Made by a program: the position numbers and the translations under genes. A stretch of 64,000 nt of DNA. It comes from Chalara sp. BL73 (Eukaryota > Ascomycota > Leotiomycetes > Helotiales). Under the pieces are notes generated by a model. The model saw only the letters and a list, made by a program, of their open reading frames with translations, was not told where the DNA came from and ran no database searches. Positions 1 to 10,741 of the stretch are shown here, one piece after another; position 1 is the first letter of the stretch, and the number at the start of each line of letters is the position of its first letter. The stretch covers positions 2,234,501 through 2,298,500 of the forward strand of contig CAKJVC010000010.1 of assembly GCA_918026815.1 (NCBI GenBank). Reading direction: 5' to 3'.

Positions 1-3000
1 TTAACACTCGTGAGTTGGTTTTCACACTTGCCATACAAATCTGGAATTAATATACCGGTTCAGTCACAAGTGCACGGTCTTTAGGAGGCTTGTTTGAGTC
101 TCTTAAGTCAGTAGTGTCCAATGATATTGTGATGGTTGCAGCTGCAGGCCAGATACCTAAGGAGATCCTGGTTAAGCACCCTGACTCCATATACATAGAC
201 ACCTGGTTCCCTCAGAGGTATGGAGATGTCTCTAATGATGACATACCAATTATAAATGTTGGCGGCATTGGTGAGAAAGATGGGTGGAAACCACGGCCTC
301 GAAATTGCATAAGTCGGAATCCGGCGGTCAATCTAATCTCGGTATATGGAAACTTTTATGGTCAATGCGTGCACTTCGATTACAACACTAATAGTTGGGA
401 AGAACGTAACGTGAAGGGCACTTCTGCTTCGAGTCCAGCCGTGGTAGGTCTTATTGCAGATTGGCTCTCGAATCCAGCAATCAACGACTATATCGAAAAC
501 AGCATCCGAGGCCCGTCATTCGGCGCGAAAGTCCGCCGCTTCCTGCGTGACATGTCGAGCTTCCGGCATGGTGACCTTCTTTACAATGCTCCATACAATG
601 GGTATAGGGATGTTCCTCCCTGTGCTCCAGCCAACGTGCGGAGACAAGATGATGGAGGTGATTCGGTGAGATATATCCAGTCATATCTGGCGCTGCCACG
701 CAACGGTGAACCAACTTTCTAACGCGCAACAGCCTTCATGCCCGCAACCAACCAGCTCGGATCCAGATCCGCCGACTCAGGCTCCCACTACCAACCCAGA
801 TCCACCGGATGAGACTCCTACCAACCCAGATCCACCGGATGAGACTCCTACAAACCCAGATCCGCCTCCAACTACCACTCCGGTTATCTGCCCAGAATCT
901 CCCCCGCCCTGCGAACAGAGCTCCTGCCAAGGGTCAATTACCAACGGCGCCACCGCGTGCCAGTCTCAGCAGCTGCAAGGTTGCACCTGCACCCCGTCCA
1001 TAAACACGCCAGGCTATCAGTGCCCCAGTCCGACGAGTTGTGATGCGGATAATTGTGCCGGCACTTTCGACCCTGACACAGGCACAGCTACCTGCAAGAA
1101 TGACTTCGCTGGTTGCCTATGCCTAGCCACAGCTGAAACCTGTGGCAATGCGCGGTCCTGCGATGCCAACAACTGCTCCGGCGCTTTTGATTTGAATACA
1201 GGCATTGCGACTTGTCAGAACTTTTTCAAAGGGTGTGAATGTCAGCCTGCAGCAGCAACATGCGGCGCTCCTCAGACATGCAGCGAAGCCTGTAGTGGTG
1301 CTTGGGATACATCAAATACCGCCGTTTGCACGAAGAAGTTCAAAGGCTGCGAGTGTATACCTCCTCCAGCGCTTTGCGGTCCACGCAAGGCCTGTTCTAT
1401 TGAATGCGCCGCACAGTGGAATAGCCTTAACCAGGCAGTTTGTACTAAATTCTTCAAGGGCTGTGAGTGTGACCCAGTCCCATCTAGTAATCTGTGTGGC
1501 CCTAGAAAGACTTGCAGCGCCGCTTGTGAGCCACAGTGGAACAACAATAATCAAGCCGTTTGTACTAAGGACTGGAGAGGATGTGAATGCGATCCCCCTC
1601 CCTCCCTGTGTGGCCCTCGAAAGACTTGCAGCGCCGCTTGTGAGCCACAGTGGAACAGCAATAATCAAGCCGTTTGTACTAAGGATTGGAGAGGATGCGA
1701 GTGTGACCCACCACAATCTTTCTGCGGTGTGCGAAAGACTTGTAGTGCCGGGTGTAATGGGCAATGGAACAGCAACAATCTAGCTGTCTGTACCGAGGAC
1801 TGGAGGGGATGTGAATGCGAACCTTCTATATCCTTGTGCGGCCCCCGAAAGACTTGCAGCGTTGACTGTGTTGGGCAATGGAACTGGGATAGTCATACTA
1901 TCTGTACTAAGAACTGGAGGGGATGTGAGTGTGATCCGCCACAATCTCTTTGCGGTCCACGAAAGACATGCAGTACTGGTTGCAATGGGCAGTGGAATGG
2001 TGCTAATCAAGCCGAGTGTACAAACTTGTGGAGAGGTTGCGAATGCAATCCTCCAGAATCTCTCTGTGGCCCACGCAAAACATGTAGCGATGCTTGCAAT
2101 GGGCAGTGGAACGCAAATAAGCAGGCCGAGTGCACGAACTCTTATAGAGGTTGTGCATGTAACCCCCCGCCGGCATTGTGCGGCGACCCAAAGACTTGTA
2201 GCGATGCGTGTCAAGGCCAATGGGATGACAATGGTGTGGCTCGCTGCTCACAGGCGTATCGAGGCTGCAAGTGTTATGCTCCAAGTTCTCTCTGTGGTGA
2301 GCCGCAGGCTTGTAACCTCAATGGCTGTGATGGCACTTACGACGCCAACTCCAACATTGCAAGGTGTCGAAACAAGTGGGAAGGCTGCGTTTGTAAACCT
2401 GTTGCCACTAGCTGTGGCACAGCAAAGAGTTGTGACTCTGCGGCGTGTGGTGGGAAGATTGATAATGTGCAAACGCAAGCCGCAACCTGCAAGAACAACT
2501 ACATCGGCTGCCCATGCATCGCCTCCAGCGCGACACCCGTGGCCTGCGGGCTGATCCAGTCGTGTACCTTTGCTGGCTGTAACGGCCAATACACGAATCC
2601 GGGTAATTCTCTGGTCGGCACATGCACTGCCGGAGCTCACGCTGGCTGTACATGCTGGAAGATTCCGGAAACTGGAACGGCTCCAAATGATCCCACTCCA
2701 TCAAATGGGGTTATAATAACGCTTTTGGAGATAAAATCAGCTGTATCATTGATTCAAGCATGGCATGTGTTTGATGTGGCGTACGGTCAGGAAATCGACC
2801 CGTGTACGTACAATCCGGTTTACCTGGAACCCACGAGTGTACCGTCTGGAAGCATCCCAGGATATCCGGAGAGCTTTGGCAGCTTCACGAGCCATGGAAT
2901 TTCTGGGTGCTATTACATTGGTGATAGATACGCCCCAGGGTCCCTGACATGCCCTGGAGTTACCCCTAGATGCCAGAGGGCTGCTAATTATGGTCGGTTT

Positions 3001-3069
3001 TATTACTGTTACGATAGCTTGGGTTTCGTTAAGAATGTGGAAGTTTCTTCGATGACTTGTGTGTGGTAG
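1..3069 (+). CDS. Secreted subtilase (S8) with 15 C-terminal six-cysteine repeats; 5' end cut by window edge
   Basis: The first coding block (64-665) carries the subtilisin serine motif GTSASSP, with the catalytic Ser codon at 423-425. A VAAAGQ segment at about 135-152 aligns with the usual AAGN oxyanion-hole stretch, with Gln where Asn is expected. A 67-base intron at 666-732 (GTGAG...CTAAC...ACAG, phase 0) joins it in frame to a Pro/Thr/Asp linker and then to 15 units of about 38 residues, C-x5-C-x3-C-x11-C-x6-C-x-C, ending at a TAG at 3067-3069. Another possible intron, 10-63, would continue the gene to the left. Without splicing, the subtilase frame would stop at 722 and the repeat frame would have no convincing start. 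The Asp and His catalytic residues and any signal peptide lie outside the window. The repeats probably form disulphide-bonded extracellular modules, possibly wall- or matrix-binding; that role is inference. Confidence 0.8.
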
Positions 3070-3288
3070 CTAAACGTTGCACATTCCAAGATGCTGTTGC
3101 TATTGACCATGCGAAATTCTCCAGGCTGCTAGATAATTTGAATGTAAGCTGACCCTTGGGTTACTTTTTATAGAATGATAAGAGGATGGCAACTTTCTCT
3201 CCACAACAGGTCAGGTTCTCTTTTGATTTGAATATTTGATTTTGCTGCGTTACTATTAGAGCTATGAATGGAAGTATTTTGCGAGTTA
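3070..3288. other. Intergenic, no gene seen
   Basis: A short AT-rich stretch between the subtilase stop and the pogo-transposon remnant. I see no reading frame, repeat or RNA gene in it. Confidence 0.5.
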
Positions 3289-3521
3289 AGTCCGTGCACC
3301 CCCATTTCAATACCCCCATTCCGATCGGCCAAAATAAGCGATTTTCCAGAACACCAGCTCCACTAAATAATTGATTATTAAATAACTATTCGATCTCAAT
3401 ACAATCTAATGTAGAATCAGAATCATTGGCTTCTTCTCTATCTTCCTCTGTGCTTTCAGCTTTCTTCAACTTCCATTTGTGTTCTCCTAATCTTCTCAAT
3501 GTCTACAAATTTAGAACTCGG

Positions 3522-3736
3522 TGTCACGATCCCAATACAGGCGCCAGTGATAGCTGTTTGTAAGGCCTCAATACGAGGATTCTAAACTAGAGAGAAAAGG
3601 TGTAACTACTGCTGGAACTGCCCTCATTTAACCATGGCCGGTTCCAGGGTCCTAGCTAGGCGAACCAATGAGCGTTCGCGGCTGTGGCGTGATATCTGGT
3701 TCGTGCGTTTCGCACGTGATTGCTATGACTATGACA
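3522..3736 (+). repeat. Solo-LTR-like element, TGTCACGATCCC family (copy 1)
   Basis: It starts TGTCACGATCCCAATACAGG and ends ATGACA. It is nearly identical to 52295-52501 over its first 170 bases. The neighbouring bases show no target duplication here, probably because the host transposon is itself deleted at this point. No coding capacity. Confidence 0.75.
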
Positions 3737-3888
3737 ATCTATGCATTTTCAGTAGCTGTAAATTGCTAGCCTTTGTATAAACTAAAGTCTTTAGAAAACC
3801 ATTGTTGTTGAACTGATTTTCCTTTAAAAATTACTAAAGGATTAAAAGCTTTTCCAGTAGCTGAAACACATTCAATAAATGTAGTCCA

Positions 3889-4118
3889 TGTTGAGAATTG
3901 GTGGTGTAGCCCACCCGTAAGGCATGAGCCATACCTCATGTAATAGCTTAGTCATCAGTGAAAGGGTCGCACCCCTTTTACTGAGCACTCTCTGTATGAG
4001 CTTAACAATCAATTCAATCCATTCTCCCTGAACCACTGCAATTGGGCAGACCTTGCGTACAGCACAAGCTTCCCTTCCCCAAGTTGACTGTGGTCAACTT
4101 AGCATACTTATTTCAATA
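3889..4118 (+). mobile_element. Solo LTR with 5-bp target duplication GTCCA
   Basis: The 230-base element begins TGTTGAGAATTGG and ends TTTCAATA. It is flanked by GTCCA at 3884-3888 and 4119-4123. Removing it and one duplication restores the match to the intact pogo element (46355-46375), which proves insertion into that transposon. The ends look like those of a Copia-type LTR; the family is inferred. Confidence 0.8.
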
Positions 4119-4150
4119 GTCCAAATGCGAGAACCAGGTTGTTTTTTGTG

Positions 4151-5053
4151 GGTTCACTCTAATACGGGGCACCACCACGCTCCTAACGTGAGTGCCTATT
4201 GTATTCTTGAGTGATTGATTCTTGAGAGTTGAATTCTAACTATGGTGAAACTACAAGTATATATAACCCCGTTCCGGGTCACGTGAACAACTCTCTTCGA
4301 TCAGGAGCGAGAGCACGTGACCGCTCTAGCTAATTGTACTAACAGTATTCTAGTCATTTGCCGTTTGATCAATGTTGTTATTGGCCAAAGCCTCCTTGTT
4401 GAGAGTTACTTGGCCATATCCACTATGGCCCAGTTTTGCCCTTTATTCGGGGGAGGGGTTAGTCGCTGTTGTCAAACGGCGTGATAGAAGATAATTGTAT
4501 CACAGAATAGGTTGAAGAATAGGGCATATGATATTGATTGTAGAGCTAATAGAATCAACTACCTAGAGTGAAGAAAATAGGGGTCCTGATGCCAAGAACG
4601 ACTAGGCCAAATCTGACCAATAGGCTTGGCCGTTTCACAGCTGTTTTACGCTGTTTTAATCAAGCGAAACTTTTCAACTTCGGACGTGATTTCGCCTTCT
4701 AGTTTTTGGCTATTGGAAATAGGATTTATTAATTAAAAGATCAAGCAGATGATTTGCAAAAGTGCTCCTGCTATATCTTTGGGCGGTTGAGTAGGGGTTG
4801 GCGGTTGGCCCTTCCAGTGATATTTTTGGGAATTATAGAGCCTGTGGCTGAGCCTTGTAAATCCTATGGGCTTTCTATCATCCTAGAGGCTGACAACCCC
4901 GCCACCTATGGAGTCTTGATGAAGGTACCATGGGCGTCTTTAACACTCGCACACGTTTACAAGACTCGATCCTCGATCCTGTGGGGCTTTAGGGGTTTTA
5001 ATTAGCTCGACAGACGGAAATATAAGGAAACCCCTAGTGATCAGATTATAGGA
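4151..5053. other. Non-coding, repeat-like sequence
   Basis: The stretch beginning TGTGGGTTCACTC (about 4147) and ending TACTAACA (about 4345) has LTR-like ends but no matching flanks. The rest holds only short frames without recognisable content, including an 83-codon frame at 4754-5005 that I do not believe. Confidence 0.4.
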
Positions 5054-5060
5054 TATAAAA
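5054..5060 (+). promoter_or_regulatory. TATA box of the small secreted protein gene
   Basis: TATAAAA lies 136 bases upstream of the ATG at 5196, and the interval between is C/T-rich, as in many fungal promoters. Position and composition are the only evidence. Confidence 0.4.
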
Positions 5061-5195
5061 GCGAATTCACATCTTCGAAAGAAATTTTAATATTTTCACT
5101 AGACTTGCTTCCCCAATTATTCTACTATACAACTCGCTGACTACCACCTACCATACCCACTCCCTCAGATAAGCCAGCAACCGAGCTTATTCAAA

Positions 5196-5596
5196 ATGGT
5201 GCTTTCTTATCGCATCCTCCCTTTATTTACTATCTTAGCCGCTATCGCCAGTGCAGTACCCGTGGATTCATCCCAACTCGGCGTGCGAACTGCAACAGAA
5301 GAGAACAGCGTACGTTTTCCTTCTTTTACTGCATTCGTTGTAATATACTGAATTGGTTCTCAAGGCATGCTACGGGAGTACTGGCATGTGTGCGCGTGCC
5401 GAGCATGGCTCTATACAAGATCATGCCCTAGGGCCACGAGCTTCCAATGAGTAAGCCTTTGTTTATAGGCTGTTTTGAGACTTTATTTGTTAATACAGTA
5501 TCTTAAGGAAACAAATAATCCAACAGGCGTGCGCTAGATACAGTGGAAATGTGTCCTTGGTGGCTCAGGCGTTGGGTATGTCAAGATCTACGTTGA
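5196..5596 (+). CDS. Predicted small secreted cysteine-containing protein, three exons
   Basis: The ATG at 5196 (context AAAATGG) opens a 20-residue hydrophobic signal peptide ending in ASA. Exon 1 is 5196-5309. A 55-base intron (GTACGT at 5310, CAAG at 5364) follows in phase 0; exon 2 is 5365-5450. A second intron at 5451-5526 (GTAAGC...AACAG) leads to exon 3, ending at TGA 5594-5596. The product would be 89 residues with four cysteines (two in CYGSTGMC, two near the C-terminus). No family is recognised. The length and signal peptide suit an effector-like or pheromone-like secreted peptide, which is inference. A solo LTR sits about 130 bases downstream. Exon 3 is the least certain part: if intron 2 is not removed, the protein ends after SNE. 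Confidence 0.45.
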
Positions 5597-5725
5597 ATGC
5601 AAAGCTTCAAGCTTATAGGATAAAATGTTAAATTTTCGGACCTCGTTGGAAATTTGATTGATTAGTGTTTATCTGGTGCCAGAACAGTGGTCGCGGTTAT
5701 ATGCACCGTCAACCGCTGTACTCAA

Positions 5726-5965
5726 TGTCATGGCCCTGAGCCTATCTTGCTTAGAGCCTCTTGGGGCTCGGCCCCTGACACCACAAGGCCTCGCTTACAC
5801 TGGCCCCCTGGCCAGTCTCCTGTATATAAAGCGCTGTTGTCCTTCCTTTCTTCTACCTGTAGATTGTTCTCTTCGTTATAACAATTGATGGTCGTTCATA
5901 CCTTTGAGTCCCTCTCCCTGAGATCCACGGATCGAGATCCCTGTTCGCGCCCTTGAATTGTTACA
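5726..5965 (+). repeat. Solo-LTR-like element, TGTCAcGGCC...GTTGTTACA family (copy 1)
   Basis: Starts TGTCATGGCCCTGAGCC and ends GAATTGTTACA, with an internal TATATAAAG box (5822-5830) where an LTR promoter would lie. It belongs to the same family as the elements at 17592, 31629, 37929, 44158, 48740, 50761 and 56974. No target duplication is left. Confidence 0.75.
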
Positions 5966-6251
5966 GGCCAGGGAGAGCATTTCAGCCAGAATTAAGGTTC
6001 GATTCTCTACCCTGGCCAAGCTTTTCTCTACCCTGGGCCAACTGGATCCCGCCCCGCAAACCTGCCACCAAAGCAATCCAGCATCCCTCAACAAGCTCCA
6101 GCGTAGGCAAGCTGAGCGAGGGAGCACTCAGCATGGCCCGACCAGCAGTAGCTGATGATAGTGGAGGGACGAGCTTGGAATCCAAGGTAAGCTCTGATGA
6201 TGTTTGGCTGATAGCGATAATAACTAATTAACCTATGGAAATCTGAGTAGA

Positions 6252-6530
6252 GACCCGACAACGATAGACAGTAATGACATCGACGACGACTACGACTACG
6301 ACCTTGCCTCCGTCGAACAACTACCATATACCACGCTATAGAAGGAGGACTTTGCAACGGGAGGATCAGCGTCCGAAAAACTCAGCCTTCGAACTTGGGA
6401 TGCCGCTCTTGATGATGATAACGGGTCAGCACCAGGCGATAACTCAGGCGGCGGTCCAGGTGAGCATGCGCCGCGCCAGCTACCCTCTGCCGTAGAAATA
6501 GAACGACTGGTTTTTCTAACATGGCCGTAG
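6252..6530 (+). pseudogene. Remnant of an acidic, low-complexity protein gene
   Basis: One frame runs from 6252 to a TAG at 6528 with a single internal TAG following PYTTL. The translation is rich in Asp, Gly and Ser (for example DDDYDYDLASVEQL) and is more coherent than the other frames. Upstream, the frame ending LESK at 6186 is followed by a GTAAGC donor, so it may be an earlier exon, but the phases do not match. The family is not recognised; decay is likely. Confidence 0.35.
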
Positions 6531-7566
6531 AAGATCTAATTGTGCCGCTAGGCGGTTGGCAACTTGGCGCCCCCGAAGCCGAAGTTCGATGACGGTGGCC
6601 CCTCGTGCCGAAAGAGTAGCGGCAGAACGAGGGTATTCTCGATAGCCCAAAGACTGCCACCGGCTCGGCAACTCCGGCCCCCTCCTTACAATCCCGATGG
6701 GGGTGGCACGATATTTATGACTTCCCCGAGACGGCACCTTGCTTGAGGCTTTGCCGAACAAGCACCTTCGACGGCCGATCCTATGCGCCGTCCTTGTACT
6801 TTCTGGCCCGAGCAAGTAACGGGCCCCAATAGGGAATATGGAATCTGCAATACCGTTCGTGGAGGGAAAGTTTTGTGCTATGCACGCGCCAGGTTAGGGA
6901 GGGGCGAACATGTGTGCTCACGATGATTACAGAGCTGGGATGCGGATTTATACATTGATCTCTGGGCTTGATAACAATAGGGTTGCGCTGGATTATCTGT
7001 GCGGGCGTGTCTATACTCTGTCCAACGGATCCATACATCCTATTGAAGACATCGGTATTACACCCATTTTTGCTATCCCGATCGCTGTCAGTGTATCCTC
7101 TTGATGTCCCCCAAAAATTTCGAGCTTTCTTTTCATTTTTTATATTCTGCCATCGTTGCTAACCTGTGTTTAAGAAACATTCAAGAAACATTCATTTTTA
7201 TCTTTTCGCTGGTATTTTGCTTCATCTTGCTCTGCCTGTCTATTTTTGACCCATCTTTCGCGCCAGCATCTCGCAAGGGTTCGGGGTCACCCTCCATTTG
7301 CCAAGCCTTGCGTTCTTCCGAGCGAACTGTAACGAGAATTCCAATATAATCGGAATGGCGCAACAGGTGAAATCTCCACTGGGAGATAGATGCAATGTAC
7401 TCTAAATACCAAAGCATCTACCAACGCAGCCCAGAGCTTTTACCGTTGAATTTCATTTTGCTTTTAATTTCTTTCTGGCGGCCATTTCGTCAACTACGTC
7501 ATCTTCCAACTTCTGAGTAGCGGCGCTGAAGTATTCAGGGAAAGGTCCATCATGTGGGTTTTTTGC
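6531..7566. other. No supportable gene
   Basis: Only short frames without known motifs are present, for example 6910-7104 and 7101-7349. The latter contains a hydrophobic stretch, but nothing links it to a gene. Confidence 0.4.
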
Positions 7567-7899
7567 TTAACCGGCATAAAGATCATTGTTTCGAGCCAAC
7601 TTTGAGTTCTTTATGAACCTCTTCCGGGTGTGACCTGGAGTGTTAGCGCCATCTGACAATAACCTTTGTTGGGATTCAAAGATGAGCTCCATGGCTTGTG
7701 GAAGCGCAATCTGTGATGGGGATCGTGGTACGAATTTTTCATGTGTTCTTTCAACAGTAAGTAGAATGATACACGTTCGATTGGCGCCGCTCAGGTATGT
7801 ATCTTGCAGACTCAGTTCATACGAAGCTGGATATAATCCGGCGAACTCCCAATCAATGATACCGGCTAGCTTGTGCTTGTGGCTTTGTTTTCTTTCCAT
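7567..7899 (-). pseudogene. C-terminal fragment of an APH-family phosphotransferase-like protein
   Basis: Reading down from 7899, the motif GIIDWEFAGLYPASYEL appears about 12 residues in. This matches the segment of fungal aminoglycoside-phosphotransferase-like (APH, PF01636) proteins that holds the metal-binding Asp of the IIDWE motif. The N-lobe, the catalytic HGD loop and any start codon are missing upstream, so this is a broken gene. Substrates of this family in fungi are mostly unknown. A TAG-rich, low-coding stretch separates it from the next relic. Confidence 0.6.
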
Positions 7900-8392
7900 T
7901 TCTAAGGCATCAGCCCAGTAGGGCGTAGCTCGCCACTAAGCCCCGCCAGCAACCGTGTCACTCACAGGAGCGGGCGGCGGGGGATACATCCGTAGTGAAA
8001 CCCTTGTATCCATTCTCAAATAGTTAGCGCATAATACACAGTATACCTGACGTGCATCTGGGAGCCTCATTTAAAACAGGGGAGATTTGAACTGGTGGGG
8101 TTCCAGATGTTCCGTTCCCCGACTGACTTACAAATTATGCTTCCGACCAGTCGTCCAGCCAAAACATCACCATCATCGTGTCACGACCGACCAAATTCCC
8201 AATCGATTGATTGATTGGTTTTGAGTATACATGCTCTACCCAAAATTGTGCCATGCAAGGCGAGCAAATCAAAATCAGCCAGCTATATCACCACGCTTTG
8301 GGTGCGAAACACTTATCTCTGAAATTTAGGCCATTGCCCGCTGACCTCTCCTCACCTAACATCAACCATCATGTTCCCCATAAATCCACCAT

Positions 8393-8735
8393 CTACACCG
8401 ATTCGTAAATGTCGAGCTTCTCAGCAACCGCTGCCAGATCCACATCAAACCCCTCAGGTAGGCAAGATTTTTTCTCTGTACAATGACTGCGAAGATATGA
8501 AGGTTGGATAGTGTCGCGGAGACGAAGCTCCCGGATAGAATCAAGGCAGCGCTCGGTGTTATTTCCTCACATCCGAGGATCTTACTGCGAATCTCAAAAC
8601 TCTTTTGAGCAACGACAAACAGGTCTTCGGACTTCACAGCCTCTTGGGGCGATCTTATATATGCCCGTGCCAACTTCGGGTCCTGTTGGAAGTATCGCCG
8701 CTGGCACCTTCAAAAGAACAGCTTCGAGGTTAGTT
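8393..8735 (-). pseudogene. Frameshifted remnant of an unrecognised gene
   Basis: On the minus strand one frame reads through about 8735-8560 (includes YIRSPQEAVKSEDLFVV). A second frame, offset by one base, reads 8566-8396 (includes RCLDSIRELRLRDTIQPSY, then GFDVDLAAVAEKLDIYES) and ends in TAG at 8393-8395. Both look like genuine protein and would form one chain if a single-base shift near 8560 were absent. I considered a 29-base intron for the switch and rejected it as too short. No start codon and no family are recognised. Confidence 0.4.
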
Positions 8736-8859
8736 ATAGTTATTGTTATCGATAAGCAGCGTGCTAATACATATATGACATACTAGAACATCTTGGTCCA
8801 CTACAAACCAACAACCACCAGACTCGGAAACGGGGGCCTGGCAGGTCTATTAAGGCTAG

Positions 8860-10100
8860 TGCCGAAAGACTTCCAAACGTGCCCGTCTGACGAAAGAAAA
8901 CTTGAAAGCGGTCGAAAAAATGGGAAGACGTACAAGAACTGGCCCAAAGTCGGAGTCGTCACGATCCAAACCAAATTCATCTCGTTCCCGAGCCCCGTCA
9001 AAGTCCTTAGCCACAACTGGGTCCACAATCAAGACAGTGCTTACGACAGACTCTAGCTTCCCGCGTCTTGCATTTGAGAATGGTATCCTTGATCCAGACC
9101 ACTCTACACCTCACGAAAATCTTAGTTGCCATCAAGATCAGCTTAACAGAGCACGCAACACAGCATCGCCAAGCGAGTTAGAGTACAAGGCGTTTTGCCA
9201 TCGGATACGGAAACCTCCCAACAAGATGACAATAGTAATCGAAATATCACATTGCTCAAGAGACATGAACAAGGATACGGCGGCGTATATAATCAAGCTT
9301 TTAGCGACTTCCAAAAAATGTGGGTTTCAACAACGGTCTATCAGTTACACAGCCAGATATAATCGAAGGTCTTGAGATGACGGAGTTCGATCCATTTCCT
9401 GTCCGCCAAGAGCTTGAAGGAGCTGCCGTTCCAACCCCGGAGCGCAACCCTCTAACCTTACCACATTTAGCCGGAGAATGGAAAGGGAAGGATATAATAC
9501 TGGCGGAAACTCAAGCGCGTATGATGGGGCCTGTATGGTTTATGGCAGAAACCAAGCACGTTTATTCCTCAACAAACCTGATCCTGCCGGTCATGCATAT
9601 GTTCGTACTTTTACTATCGACGGTATTACCCCCAACACCTATGCGCACTGTTCATCTGAATCCGAAGGCTAAGTCAAATACCATCAATACCTTACTTCCA
9701 GCTTTTCCCTTATACCAAGCTACGAGGATTTCAAGAGAAGCCGACGACGGTTAAAGAATCCACAGGATAATGCCGAAAAACCTCGAAGAAGTTGAGAGGC
9801 GAGCTGAACTAGAAGTGGTTAGCAAATCATCAATATCCTGTCGCTCCAAGTGTACCAGCCAAGACTGCAGACTCCGACTATGAAGACGGAGAGGACCTGA
9901 CTGACCAATTACTCACGGAGTACTGACGAGTTTCCCGACAAGCAATCAGTATGACTCCTCTGTGCAAATTCCTGCTGCAGACTCTGTGTACGCTCCGCCA
10001 GATGCGATTTTCCTAGCAAACAATGAAAATAACCCCTTCATACAAGTTTCCACTGCGAACAGTAGATACACTTCGCCCGATAGCCTAACATTCCTTTTTT
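8860..10100 (+). pseudogene. Decayed gene of a fungal-specific family resembling DUF7924
   Basis: Three frames in succession give a colinear, recognisable protein. The first has a basic N-terminus (ARLTKENLKAVEKMG), a Ser/Thr-rich linker and FENGILDPDHSTPHENL (8878-9290). The second reads VGFNNGLSVTQPDIIEGLEM and HLAGEWKGKD (9320-9500). The third reads GACMVYGRNQARLFLNKPDP (9500-9672). A further piece with VKYHQY and SYEDFKRSRRRLKN follows at 9673-9770. At least three frameshifts separate the blocks. The layout matches a large family of fungal proteins that I know as DUF7924-containing; the name is from memory. In that family the GEWKG region resembles a PD-(D/E)XK nuclease core, but this is weak. 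The tail beyond 9800 is coding-like but unrecognised. Confidence 0.55.
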
Positions 10101-10741
10101 AACTCCGCCGCAATTGTTAGAAGACACACCGCTTCCGCTTGAGTCGAGTGGAAATATTGACCAGTCTAATGGGTAATGGACGTGGTCATAAAATGACTTG
10201 CCGGACCCGAAAGTAAGTTGTTATTGCCGATGCGCGAAAAACTCGCAGAAAACATGAAGGTTAAAGCTCTTTGCCTGCTGTTCGCGGTTGGGGAAATTTG
10301 CTGAGCATCAGCTTGCCACCGCCCATTCCTACCTTGCAATTCCTAATACTCATCTTTCGTCCTGCATTTTCCCGCCGCCTCTCAACATCGTCGCTGTCCA
10401 CCAGTCCCGATGCCTTTCCATTTTTGGGTTCTCAATGCCTATCCCTCTTGTCCCTGTTAGCATCATCATGATACCTCTACTTTGATCGCCTTCTTCAAAT
10501 ATCCGCCTATTGCTGGCACGGTTATCGGCTTGTGCGCCTTCGAAGTCGCCCGAAAGGGTCGAGCATCCAGAATCTACGGTTTGAGAGAAATTTGGGGGGC
10601 GCAGATCATTTTAACCCGTGCCACATCAGGTGCTTCCATTATTCTACTACGTTTTGTTATGTTTCAGCGCGCGAATCTCCATCCTCCCCCATATCGTCTG
10701 CAATGGAAAAGGCAACCTCGTAAAAGAGGCGTAAATGACGT
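10101..10741. other. No supportable gene
   Basis: Two overlapping short frames (10271-10485) and one at 10482-10745 have no recognisable motif. They may include 5' exons of the zinc-finger fragment that follows, but I see no convincing splice pair. Confidence 0.35.

Larger units (their letters stand above)
3289..4150 (-). mobile_element. Decayed pogo/Fot1-type transposon remnant, interrupted by two solo LTRs
   Basis: The left end after TA (3287-3288) begins AGTCCGTGCACCCCC, the same terminus as the better-preserved element at 45263-47084. Bases 3350-3521 match that element's transposase 3' end (45350-45490), and 3737-3888 plus 4124-4150 match its 46200-46375 region. About 700 bases of the internal transposase are missing between the two matched blocks. 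Solo-LTR-like elements occupy 3522-3736 and 3889-4118. No intact reading frame survives. Confidence 0.75.

Noticed and set aside
4754..5005. 83-codon plus-strand frame
   Set aside because: No ATG in good context, no motif, and it lies in repeat-like sequence.
8426..8490. A short intron joining the two frames of the 8.4 kb relic
   Set aside because: GTACAG...CTGAG would be 29 bases with a poor acceptor, below the usual fungal minimum; a frameshift is simpler.
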